Source of the DNA: JABDQA01 sp963759125
GTDB lineage: Bacteria; Desulfobacterota; Desulfobulbia; Desulfobulbales; Desulfocapsaceae
Direction: 5' to 3'
NCBI GenBank assembly: GCA_963759125.1
Contig: CAVWXN010000001.1
Span: 295,339-359,338 of the forward strand
DNA length: 64,000 bases
Part shown: positions 34,870 to 43,996 of the stretch, piece after piece
How the letters are laid out: each line of letters opens with the position of its first letter
How positions within the stretch are numbered: the first letter of the stretch is position 1
Made by a program: the position numbers and the translations under genes
Notes under the pieces: generated by a model
Told to the model about the DNA's origin: nothing
Databases searched by the model: none
The model's input: the letters and a program-made list of their open reading frames with translations, nothing else

Positions 34870-35706
34870 TCAAGGCAGTTGCTTCAGCATCACAATCACG
34901 CTCAAGCGATAAACCTTTTGCATGTATGCAATCTCGTCCTTCGCTGCATCTAAATCCTTTAGAAACTCTGGTTCTGCGTGCAATCGAGCTACCACGGCTG
35001 CACCCAAAACACGTCCTGCAATCATATCGCTATACCAGTTCAGATTGCAAATAACGTCAGCCTCACCATAAGCTAACCCTCTGGCAAGAAGTACTTCGGT
35101 CTTGTCGGGGGCAATCTCACTAAGGATGAGCGCATAGACCCAGCCATTAGCTGCAGTCCCCGAAGGGTAAGATTTATATTGTTATGATGGCATGTGATTC
35201 CACAAGTTGGTTCATTGTTTACAACAAAAGGTAGTAGACGTTGATATTGATCTTTCAATGGTTTGTCAAACCAGTCCACATCATCAAAAGTTTTACGCAA
35301 TAACGAGTAAAGATGTGGTGTATCCGTTTCTGTGATCGGAGCTTCTAGTGAGCAAGAAAAAGCGTTTATCGGTTCTGGGAATAACAATATCTGATCCTTG
35401 GTGGCTAATTCCCAACGTGGAGTATTACGCAAAGCGAAACCCTTCTTACTTATTTCCTGATCAAGCTGAGAATATAGCAGAACCATCAAGATGGTGGGGG
35501 AGGTAAAATATTCGATACATCGGGTAGGTTTTCGACCCTTTTATGTAGCCCGCACTTCCACGCCGTTCGGGTGTTAATTCGATACTGCTTTGATTCTTAA
35601 TATTTGCGCAACTTACGATGCATATCGAACACGACAGTGCGAGAAGAGTTCGTCTGAAAATGGGAACAAATAAATCAGTCATTAATAATGAAACAGTCCG
35701 TTTCAT
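34870..35706 (-). pseudogene. Class A (PAP2-type) acid phosphatase, several frameshifts
   Basis: A lipoprotein-like N-terminus (RRTLLALSCSICIVSCANIK) is followed in shifting frames by NLPDVSNILPPPPS, FALRNTPRWELATKDQ, SCSLEAPITETDTPHLYSLL, DQYQRLLPFVVNNEPTC (the KxxxxxxRP-like motif is degraded to RLLP), YKSYPSGTAANGWVYALILSE (SGH altered to SGT) and GLAYGEADVICNLNWYSDMI (Asn where the family has the catalytic His). At least three frame changes, near 35520, 35490 and 35190. Active-site losses show true decay here rather than only sequencing noise. Confidence 0.75.
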
Positions 35707-35789
35707 GATAGGTTCCCTCCTTACTGGCTATTCCGCCAAATGAACATAGGTTTGCAAGTATCGAAAAGCAAACCCTAACCACAAAATTA

Positions 35790-35910
35790 AGCTGGTAAAT
35801 GTAACAATGTGGGGGGAGGCCGGATTGAAGATTTTTACTGTATCTTTCAGAATCTCCCCACCTTGGTAAACTCCGTTTATTAGACAACGTAAACCGAACC
35901 TTCACAGGAA
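35790..35910 (+). repeat. Dispersed repeat family 2, copy
   Basis: Contains GGTAAATGTAACAATGTGG, CTGTATCTTTCAGAATC and ACCTTCACAGGAAAG in the same order and orientation as 61364-61506 (GTAAATGGAACGATGTGG, CTGTATCCCTTCAGAATC, ACTTCACAGACAGG). Confidence 0.5.
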
Positions 35911-35995
35911 AGAATCTCTAAACTCCCGAATTGATCAAAAGTTGATATTGTCAGAGGATCTCTTTATTTGGGATTCATATATTGTAGTACTTAAA

Positions 35996-37403
35996 TTACT
36001 CCCTGCTCTCGCCATTTCTTAAATATGGCCTGAGCCTTTTGTCAGCTTCTGCTAGTGCATCCTCGGGACTCATATCACCGCTGGCAGCCTTTCCGAACAT
36101 AGTTGGAATGATCCATGCTCCGAAGATCTCCGATATACCCGCATTGACATAACCAGGATAGCCAATATTGGTTGCCCCAATCCTGAACATCTTCGAGGAT
36201 CCTTATACTTATCAGGCGGGATCGGCGTCTTGATCATTAAGATACCTGCTTCTTTGAGATCAGGAACTGAATTAGGAAAACAAGGAAAATTATAGAACTC
36301 ACTGGCCAAAAAGGCTTAATCCGGAAATTTGACACATAAATCTGACTATGAATTTTTTGGCGCCTTCAACACTCTCGGCGAACTTCCAAATGGAATACAC
36401 ATTTATGACATTTTGAAGGCCCATCCTGCGTACTTGGTCCTTCGGGTAGTTTTCTGGGCTAACGAGATACTTTTCTTTCGCCATCTCCGGATAATCCTTC
36501 TCGGCCTGTCCGAGTTTATCTGAGACGGCATTCATCGTGAGAGATCCCTTTACTGTGAGCATCAAACGATTGTTGGACGACGCATCCCAGGTAAATACCT
36601 CTGATGTCATGCTCTCCTGAACTACATCGCCTTCTACGAATTTAATTACTTTCCAGTGTCTCCTTCTGAAATTGAGGACCACATTACCCTCTTCATCTTG
36701 AACAGAAGACCCAAACGAGTACATGATGGACCGCAAAGCCATGTTCGTATCAACCTCGAGAGGCTAAACCAAGCCCTAATGAGACATTGTGTCTTCTTTT
36801 TAATTTTTGCGCCCCCAAACCGGAGATCACCCCCTGAGTCAGGGGATACACCCCTACGGAATCCTGAAAAGATCCTCGCGGTACTTAATCGGGCCAGGAA
36901 CAAAGCTAGCTTAAACGTTCCATAATACTTCTTTGTTTTTAAGGTTATAGAGAATCCCCCGAGTGGCTAAATCGAATGGTTTCCCTTGGGAAGTTTTAAT
37001 ACACTCATCGTACACCTCTTTAAGATCTATGACGTGCTGTTCCAGGTCTGGTCTAGGCCACAAGAAGAGGAATAAATCGTGCCCTCTTTTTTTGACTAAA
37101 GACTTCGGCATCAGCTCGTGCATTCAAGGGCGGCAAGACTGATATTATCTACGATCACCTTAGTGTCATTGTTTGGCTCCCCATTCTTTAATATAAGATT
37201 CGTTAAACCACTTGTCATATCCCTGGTACATAGTGAATCCACTGCATGATTTTAAGCGTCTTGGGTTTTGCTGCTCCATAGCGTGGAATGATAAGGTTTC
37301 CTGTGCCTGCAAGTGCTGCACAAGTTAGAGTGGTTTTGATGAATTTTCTTCTGCTGATAATACCTATTCTTTTTCTTTTCAAACCTCTCGTGTCTAGTGC
37401 CAT
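35996..37403 (-). pseudogene. Tat-exported ABC transporter substrate-binding protein, decayed
   Basis: The N-terminus (GIISRRKFIKTTLTCAALAG) carries a twin-arginine signal. Scattered frames then spell a periplasmic binding protein: DLKEVYDECIKTSQGKPF, NMALRSIMYSFGSSVQDEEG, FTWDASSNNRLMLTVKGSLT, VRRMGLQNVINVYSIWKFAE, LASEFYNFPCFPNSVPDL and NIGYPGYVNAGISEIFGAWI. At least four frame changes or stops occur (around 37130, 36750, 36310 and 36190). No permease or ATPase genes remain nearby. Confidence 0.8.
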
Positions 37404-37513
37404 GCTATTCCCCCCCTTTTTGTCTAAATGGAGTAGTGAAACCCCTTGAGATTCATTGATTCATAGCGTTGTGGTGCGGTTTCCACTTTTCCAGCAGCAA
37501 ATATAAAAGATTG

Positions 37514-39423
37514 CTATTTAGCACTTACGCTGTCTAACCCGACCTTTTGTAAGCTATCAATCAAGCGGGCAGCATCTTCTGAGTTTTTGTAGTAGGCACC
37601 TTCATATTTCACATATAAATCGTAAAGTTCTCGGACATCTCTAATTTCAGGAATATTGACCTCAGCCTTCGCCTTATCGTCTAAACCCAAATTTACATAG
37701 GATGCAGCTAGATAAGCTCTTTGTACTAACCCCAGTTCAGGATTTAGCCTGAAAGCCCTTTCATAAAAAGAAACAGCATCCTGATATTGTTTCATCCCGA
37801 AATGTGCCGTACCCAGTGTGTAAAAGTAGTTGGCAATATTAAGAGGATCTAATCGTATCGCTTTATCGACAGAGTCGAATGCGTTTTCAGGCTTACCTGA
37901 ATAAATCAAGGCCCATGCCATTGCTTCATACCCGACAGCGTCATTGGGATCGAGTGCTATAGCTCTTTCTGCAGCAGCGATAGCTTCTTCTGGAAAGAGT
38001 AAAATAATATACCACTTAGAAGCAACCTGGTGCGCCAGTGTTGTAGGATATTTCCGGGCCTCGTTCAAGTATTTACCTGCCAGGCCAGGCATAGCCTCAG
38101 CGGATACCCCCACCACATGTGACCAATCCCACGCACTTTGGTAACCTTCTGTATATACAGATGCTATCGCTGCATAGGCTTTCCCATATTCGGGATCCAA
38201 TTCGATTGCTTTCTCAAAGTAGGGTAACGAGTTGTGAAAATCTTCAGGTGTCCATCTTCGATACAGCTCCCAGCCCTTTAAAAAGGCGTCGTATCCTCTC
38301 GATATTGTCAGTATCCTTAAAGCCAACCTTCTCCTTCTCAACTGTGGACAACTCTACAGCAAGAGCGGTAAAAAATTTTCTGGGTGATTTTGTCTTGCAG
38401 GGCAAAGATATTATCTAATCTGCCATCATATCGTTTAGCCCACAGGTGATCTCCGGTGGTAGCGTCGATAAGCTGGGTGTTAATTCGCACCTGCTCACCC
38501 GCCTTACGAACACTTCCTTCCAGAACGTAACGAACGCCCAACTCCTCTGAGACTTGTCGAATTGTTATTGATTTACCTTTGTAAAGGAACATTGAGTTAC
38601 GAGCGATGACGAATAGTCCGGACATTTGAGAAAGATCGGTAATCAGATCTTCTGTCATACCGTCGACGAAGTACTCCTGCTTTGGATCGTCACTCATATT
38701 GACAAACGGCAATACAGCAATTGAGGGTTTGTCTGGTAATTTGAACGCCATCTTATCAAATTCTGAAACTTCACTTGGAGGGCGCGCTCTAAAATGCCAA
38801 TAAACTAGCAACCCAGCAGTGGCGATTATTATGACTAGAAATCCCGATGCGAACCAGGAGCTTTTAGTTGTTTTTGATTTTGCCACCCCAATTACCTTGC
38901 CAGCATCTTCAGGATCAGTCAGCAACTTGTATACTCGGATCGGTTCTGAGATGTTCTTTACTTGTTGCTCTCCCAGATATTCAAATCCCAGATAAACCTT
39001 TTTCCTGATTTGATCGTAGATGTTTCGGGAAATACAGATACTTTCAGGGTCGGCTAGGCTCTCGATACGCGCGGCAATGTTGACGCCATCACCATACATG
39101 TCTTCGCCTTCGGCTATGACATCACCAAGATTTATACCAATACGGAACTTCAGAGGATAATTCTTATCTTGAATTTCTTTTTGCCAGGCGATGGCACATT
39201 CAACACTATCTACAGCACTCGAGAACTCGACGAGAAATCCATCTCCCATTCGTTTGAAAATCCGACCATTATGTTCCTTAACAATCGGGTCAATGATGTC
39301 TGCATCGCATTTTTTTAAAGCCTGGAGGGTGGTCGCTTCGTCTTCGCCCATCAGACGAGAGTATCCAACCACATCAGCACAGAGTATAGCTGACAGCTTT
39401 CGTTTGACCCTCTCTTTTGCCAT
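37514..39423 (-). pseudogene. Class III adenylate/guanylate cyclase with TPR domain, frameshifted
   Basis: N-terminal cyclase domain: RKLSAILCADVVGYSRLMGEDE (metal-binding Asp), FKRMGDGFLVEF, FRIGINLGDV, YGDGVNIAARIESLA. A membrane segment (SWFASGFLVIIIATAGLLVY) precedes a TolB/FlgO-like domain (PSIAVLPFVNMSDDPKQEYF) and TPR repeats (SLPYFEKAIELDPEYGKAYA, AIAAAERAIALDPNDAVGYE). Two one-base slips near 38365 (AAATTTTTT run) and 38300 separate the halves. Between them a third frame reads VEKEKVGFKDTDNIE. This architecture is usually one protein of about 600 residues. Confidence 0.85.
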
Positions 39424-40101
39424 GTAATCCCTCCACTCAGAATGGTTCCAGAGTCGAACTCAACTTGAATATGCGAAAAGCAGGGTTGATGCAAATAATC
39501 TAAACATCGTACTAAAACGGTAAATGCAACAATGTGGTTGTGGTAGGTCTTGAGGATTACTACTGGCAGCCTGAAATTTGGGGCAGAGGCAAAATCCGAA
39601 GATTCCTGTACACCTCTAATTTCCGATAAGCAGATCGCTCCTCCCTGACGAGTACATAGGTTAAGAGCTATAAGATCAAGTAGGGGTTTCTGATAGGATA
39701 CTAAGAGTTTCGATATGTCAATGATAACGCCCCACATAAGCGTCAAGCCGAGTCGGTTTGACCGTTGAATGTGTTTGTCATCATATTAATATGAAATGCA
39801 GGGTGTCTTGTGCAAGTAGGTGTCATCAGCCGACTGCTTTAACATAAAGTCAGCGGTTGGTGTAACGTTCTTTCTGTAAATACGCTGATCCGGCTAGTCA
39901 GTGCTATCCTCATGGAGATCAGTGACGAATGGGAGGCGGGCAGAATTTATCTCAGGATGAGTAACAGCGAATTGGCTAACTGAATTTACAGAAACAATGT
40001 TGCTTTATCTGATGGAGGGAATATTGCAGCGAGACTTGAAGAACTTGCAGAACCAATATTCAGCAACTAAATGCTTCAATAGAAAGAAGAGCTTTATAAA
40101 T
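39424..40101. other. Intergenic region with an inverted-repeat-bounded segment
   Basis: TTTCTGTAAAT (39871-39881) and ATTTACAGAAA (39984-39994) are perfect 11-bp inverted repeats bounding 124 bases, in style like the ends of a small non-autonomous or remnant insertion element. GGTAAATGCAACAATGTGG at about 39519 is a partial copy of repeat family 2. No gene is supported; a minus-strand frame 39351-39746 lacks motifs. Confidence 0.45.
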
Positions 40102-40434
40102 TTACCTGCGGGCGAAAACAGGGGCAAGATATTTAATCAGGTAGGCGTAGACTTGATTAGCTTTGGGACCCAATACCGCAACACTGCGTGTGCGCACGTA
40201 GACAGTGATATCAAGTCTTTTTAGTTCAGTATCGAGCGCATCGAAGGTACGCTTGAATGACTTCGAGTCTGCACCTAAATGATGTGCCAAAATGAGAGTA
40301 TCCTTCCACCGGTCAACCAGAACAAATGCTTCTTTATCGTCGATGTTCAGGTGAAAGGCTAAATGGTTCACCTCAATGTCCAGTTCGGCCTTTATTGAAA
40401 CTGAGTTATTTAGCTTCCTCAGTAGTCCAATCAT
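40102..40434 (-). CDS. Hypothetical protein
   Basis: 110 residues, soluble, basic. Opens MIGLLRKLNNSVSIKAELDIE; central VLVDRWKDTLILAHHLGADS, then YVRTRSVAVLGPKANQVYAYL. The composition is normal for a real protein, but the ATG lacks a clear ribosome-binding site. No family recognised. Confidence 0.45.
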   Translation of the reverse strand: MIGLLRKLNNSVSIKAELDIEVNHLAFHLNIDDKEAFVLVDRWKDTLILAHHLGADSKSFKRTFDALDTELKRLDITVYVRTRSVAVLGPKANQVYAYLIKYLAPVFARR

Positions 40435-40464
40435 AAAATAATCAATTAAAATGAGAGGCGGATA

Positions 40465-40511
40465 AAATTTGAAAGGGACCGGAGTCGATGGATCCGGTCC
40501 CTTTCAAATTT
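40465..40511. terminator. Perfect 19-bp hairpin, bidirectional terminator
   Basis: AAATTTGAAAGGGACCGGA and its complement enclose a nine-base loop. It lies just after the stop of the small gene on the minus strand and near the start of the neighbouring minus-strand gene. The A/T-rich outer arms give a U-run in both directions. Confidence 0.75.
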
Positions 40512-40516
40512 GCTTA

Positions 40517-40723
40517 TTATGTTTTTGACAGCTCTTTCGTTGAGATCCGCATGGTGCCGTTGAACTTCCACGTGGCACGAGGGGAGTTTGAAGCGGTGCT
40601 GCTCGGAACTTCGATTTCCAGTCCATCGAAACTGTAGGATATCTCGGCATTGCTGCCAGTTAGACGTTCATACAATCCGACGAACAATTCGGGCCAGTCC
40701 TGGGTATTTTTTGATTCTGCCAT
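40517..40723 (-). CDS. Small hypothetical protein
   Basis: 68 residues. AAAGGAGAAGGAAA precedes the ATG, a strong ribosome-binding site, and a strong terminator follows the stop, so expression is likely. Sequence features: DWPELFVGLYERLTGSNAEI, then beta strands (YSFDGLEIEVPS, ATWKFNGTMRISTKEL). No family recognised. Confidence 0.6.
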   Translation of the reverse strand: MAESKNTQDWPELFVGLYERLTGSNAEISYSFDGLEIEVPSSTASNSPRATWKFNGTMRISTKELSKT

Positions 40724-41489
40724 TTTCCTTCTCCTTTAATGAAGTTTCTGTAGATTTGTATACCTCAAAGTATCCTTACTGGTGAGGTGATCTTGTCACG
40801 TGTGTTTTTGGTAAATCGATGACAAATAGGACTCGGACAGGCTAATTTGCCTCGCAATTATTAATGAAGAATTGTATATGCCGCTGCCGATTATCCTGAC
40901 AAAAACGATAAGCACGATTTAGATTTATCAAACCGGATTCGGGAAATTATCAAAGCGTGAACTTCTCGTGGTTTGCCCAGCCGGCTCAAAAGTCTTCTGG
41001 ACAAGTAACAGATGATACTTTGAACAGTAATTTACTGGATCATTTTAGAAATGCTGAAAACTATGGATGGGACTATCATTGATTATCTGAGAATACTATC
41101 AAAACGACTAATTGGGAGTTTTTCCTGATCAGGTAATCTCAGCAACTGAGCATTGAACCTAACACTGCCATATCGAAGGAGGACAGTTCTGCTTATTCCT
41201 TCAGCTTGAGATACTTCCAGCAATAGAGCCAAGTTCACCTATTGAGCCTATTGAACCACCGACTCCTCTATTCATGTGCGACTGGAATGTCGATATTCTG
41301 GTAAGGAGAGGCTCATATTTTCACCATCTGACGAACTCCGCTGAAAGTCAACCGATATGCACCAGAGACCCCATATTTATTGAGGCGAAAAGAAGAAGAT
41401 CCAAAGCCAACGGGCTGAGACCGGGCTATTACAGAAATCTAACGAATTTCGACATTGAAGAATCTCGTATTCACCCCCCTGAGTTCCTC
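40724..41489. other. Intergenic, holds dispersed repeat copy 2 (41319-41440)
   Basis: No supported gene. From 41319 the sequence matches 28267-28400 (CACCATCTGACGAACTCCGC, GCTGAAAGTCAACCGATATG, CCCCATATTTATTGAGGCG). This marks the junction between the AT-rich decaying zone and the GC-richer biosynthetic operon that follows, whose last gene points toward it. Confidence 0.55.
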
Positions 41490-42104
41490 TCAGATATAGC
41501 GTGGTACCATGCCGAGTTCCTCCAAATGATCGATCAGCGTGCTGGCGCCACTGAAGTGATGGCCGGTCATGCCCAGTGCCTGGGCAGCCAGGACATGTTC
41601 CTCGGTATCGTCTATGAACAGTGTGTCCGCCGCCTCTATTCCGAGCCTTTTAAGAGCAATCAGGTATATCTTCTCATTTGGCTTGACGACCCCAACCTCC
41701 CCTGAACTAACCACCGTGTCGAAGAACTCTAAGACCTGCCACTGCCGGAGCCATTCTAAGAGGCCCGGGGGATGGTTGGAAACGATCCCGAGCCGGTAAC
41801 CTCCAGCCAGAGATGCGATAAGATCAACAACCTCCTGATTGATCGCCTCGTCTGCGTAATAGCGCCGGCGAAAGGCTTCAACTTGGGCCGGCGTGTCAAG
41901 GTTGAGCTGTGGTCCGATCGCCTGCCAGAACTCTGCCATCTGCAGTTCGCCGACAAGCGCCTGCTCCCAGAGCGGCGAGTCGAACATGATACGGTTGAGC
42001 GACGCTGGTGGCAACCCCAGATCGAGCTCGTAGGAACGAAACAGGGCGGCGGGTTTCTGGGCCGAAATAACCCGTCCGAAATCGAATAGCAGGCCCCTTA
42101 TCAA
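41490..42104 (-). CDS. HAD-superfamily phosphatase (IA type)
   Basis: 204 residues. Motif I GLLFDFGRVIS (DFGxV variant, Asp nucleophile), motif II RLGIVSNHPPG (Ser), motif III Lys in GVVKPNEKIY, motif IV FIDDTEEHV. The cap is helical, as in IA enzymes. It starts with TTG overlapping the ino1 stop (TTGA), so it is translationally coupled to ino1 and last in the operon. I infer it dephosphorylates an inositol-phosphate intermediate, a step for which mycothiol producers have no assigned gene. Family members also act on many sugar phosphates. Confidence 0.87.
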   Translation of the reverse strand: MIRGLLFDFGRVISAQKPAALFRSYELDLGLPPASLNRIMFDSPLWEQALVGELQMAEFWQAIGPQLNLDTPAQVEAFRRRYYADEAINQEVVDLIASLAGGYRLGIVSNHPPGLLEWLRQWQVLEFFDTVVSSGEVGVVKPNEKIYLIALKRLGIEAADTLFIDDTEEHVLAAQALGMTGHHFSGASTLIDHLEELGMVPRYI

Positions 42105-43258
42105 CGGGACCCAGTCTTTTCCTCAGGCTCTGCGAACAGCGGCCTGGGCTTGATCACCTTTTTTGGGGGGCCGCTTATGAAATTGGCGACCAGGTGAAAA
42201 GCCTCATCGTCGGTGAACTGATCCGGAGGGTGCTTGCAGAAGAAAGCTGATGGTCCCTGCAGTACACCAGCCTGGCCGCGGTCTAGCGCGAGGCGGGCAC
42301 AGCGAATCATGTCAATCACGACACCAGCGGAATTGGGCGAATCCTCGACCGACAAGCGCAGCTCAAGATTGACAGGAACAGCGCCGAAGATTTTACCCTC
42401 CATCCTGATAAAACCAATCTTGTTGTCCTGCTGCCAGGGAACGTAGTCGCTCGGCCCGATGTGGATATCTCTGTCTGCCAGTCGCCTGGCCGCAACCGCC
42501 TGCACGGCTTCGGTTTTTGAAACCTTCTTGGAGGACAGGCGGGTTCGGTCGAGCATGTTGAGAAAATCGGTGTTGCCGCCGGTATTGAGCTGATAAGTCT
42601 GGTCAAGCTCAACGCCACGCTGCCGAAACAGATCGGTTAGAGACCGATGGACGATAGTGGCGCCAAGCTGGGATTTAACATCGTCGCCGATCAGCGGCAA
42701 CCCTCTGGCTCTGAAACGCTCGGCCCACTCTGAACTGCTGGCGATGAAAACAGGGATGCAGTTGACGACCGCAACCTCTGCGGCCAACGCACAATCGATA
42801 TAAAACTCGGTAGCCTCCTGGGCGCCGACCGGCAGGAAGTTGACCAGGATCTCTGCCCCACTCTGGAGAAGGGTATCGATGACCTCCTCCCGGGTAGCCT
42901 CGGGTTCGTCGCTAGGGACAAAGCAGAAGTCAGGATCAAGGCCTTCCATATGGGCGGGAATGCCGTCCAGCATCCGGCCCATCTGGACGATGACTCCGGT
43001 CTTTGGTACCGGGCGGTGAAATATCTTGGTACAATTCGGCAGCTGAAAAATTGCTTCGCCGACGTCTTTGCCAACCTTTCTGCGATCGATATCGAATGCA
43101 GCAGTGATCTCCACATCGGTGGGCAGATAGCCGCCCAGATTCCAGTGCATCAGGCCCTGTGCATGCCTGCCGTCTTGCTCCTGGTAGTAATAAATACCCT
43201 GGATCAGAGCACTGGCGCAGTTGCCAAGTCCGGCGATGGCTATTTTAATCGCTGTCAT
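42101..43258 (-). CDS. ino1: myo-Inositol-1-phosphate synthase
   Basis: Converts glucose 6-phosphate to inositol phosphate using NAD+. 385 residues, the short prokaryotic form. NAD-binding KIAIAGLGNCASALIQGIYYY, then GLMHWNLGGYLPTDVEITAAFD, NCIPVFIASSSEWAERF, LPLIGDDVKSQLGATIVHR (with the catalytic Lys region), YQLNTGGNTDFLNML and GPSDYVPWQQDNK are all family signatures. ATG 43258 follows CAGGAGATGATTG. It lies between the PIG-L deacetylase and HAD genes. Confidence 0.95.
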   Translation of the reverse strand: MTAIKIAIAGLGNCASALIQGIYYYQEQDGRHAQGLMHWNLGGYLPTDVEITAAFDIDRRKVGKDVGEAIFQLPNCTKIFHRPVPKTGVIVQMGRMLDGIPAHMEGLDPDFCFVPSDEPEATREEVIDTLLQSGAEILVNFLPVGAQEATEFYIDCALAAEVAVVNCIPVFIASSSEWAERFRARGLPLIGDDVKSQLGATIVHRSLTDLFRQRGVELDQTYQLNTGGNTDFLNMLDRTRLSSKKVSKTEAVQAVAARRLADRDIHIGPSDYVPWQQDNKIGFIRMEGKIFGAVPVNLELRLSVEDSPNSAGVVIDMIRCARLALDRGQAGVLQGPSAFFCKHPPDQFTDDEAFHLVANFISGPPKKVIKPRPLFAEPEEKTGSR

Positions 43259-43276
43259 CAATCATCTCCTGGTATT

Positions 43277-43972
43277 TTAATCCGGCAATTTCACCCTATG
43301 AAAGGCCTCGGCCAGCGTAAAGTCAGACCCTTCGGCCAGTCGGCGGCACCTGGCTCGCAACCAGCTTTCCAGGTTATCCACCTTCAACTCCCTGACCTGA
43401 GTCGCATGGCAGATGAGTGCTTCGAGCTTGATCTCGAACGTATCGCTGATATCGATCCAGTGGTTGACCTCGTCGGTGCCGAAAAATAACGCTTCCTTCA
43501 CCTTATGCGGCTCCAGTCCCTCTTCGAGCAGGCCGGGATAAGCCAAATGATCCCGGGCATATGGAAAGAGTGCATCCATCACTACCTGACCAACGATGCG
43601 ATGGTCCCGGTGCCACAGATAGCGGCGGTAAGGGTCCGAACTGATCACCTTCTCGGGCCGATATCTCCGAATAAGGCGCACGACCGTTTCACGAAATTCC
43701 TGCGTTTCCTCTAGACCCTGATCCTCCATGCCGAGAAAGACCACCTCGGAAACCCCGAGAACTGTGGCCGCAGCGCGCTGTTCCTGCTGTCTGATCCTTT
43801 CCAGGTCAGCAGGGCTTATATTACGGTCGCTGGTCCCCTTGCCGCCACCCGTACAGACTACGTACACCACCGTCTTGCCCTCTGCGGTCCAGGCGGCAAT
43901 GCTTCCTGCAGCGCCGAATTCGGCGTCATCGGGATGGGCAAATATGGCTAGTATGTCACAGGAAGAAACCAT
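43277..43972 (-). CDS. PIG-L/LmbE-type (MshB-like) zinc deacetylase
   Basis: 231 residues. Zinc-site motif ILAIFAHPDDAEFGAAGSIA (H and D), VVYVVCTGGGKGTSD, then the third ligand region YLWHRDHRIVGQVVMDALFPYARD. The family removes N-acetyl groups from GlcNAc attached to inositol or other aglycones (MshB, BshB, PIG-L). Position between an MshA-like transferase and Ino1 points to GlcNAc-inositol. ATG 43972; 25 bases after the transferase stop. Confidence 0.9.
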   Translation of the reverse strand: MVSSCDILAIFAHPDDAEFGAAGSIAAWTAEGKTVVYVVCTGGGKGTSDRNISPADLERIRQQEQRAAATVLGVSEVVFLGMEDQGLEETQEFRETVVRLIRRYRPEKVISSDPYRRYLWHRDHRIVGQVVMDALFPYARDHLAYPGLLEEGLEPHKVKEALFFGTDEVNHWIDISDTFEIKLEALICHATQVRELKVDNLESWLRARCRRLAEGSDFTLAEAFHRVKLPD

Positions 43973-43996
43973 TGACTGTTATTTCAGTATATTTCA

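Noticed and set aside
39351..39746. 131-codon minus-strand ORF
   Set aside because: Overlaps the cyclase start and a repeat; no motif or ribosome-binding site.
28267..41440. CRISPR array or integron attC sites
   Set aside because: Repeats are few, far apart and without regular spacers; no cas or integrase gene is present.
41274..41705. 143-codon plus-strand ORF
   Set aside because: First part is the dispersed repeat and the rest is antisense to the HAD phosphatase.
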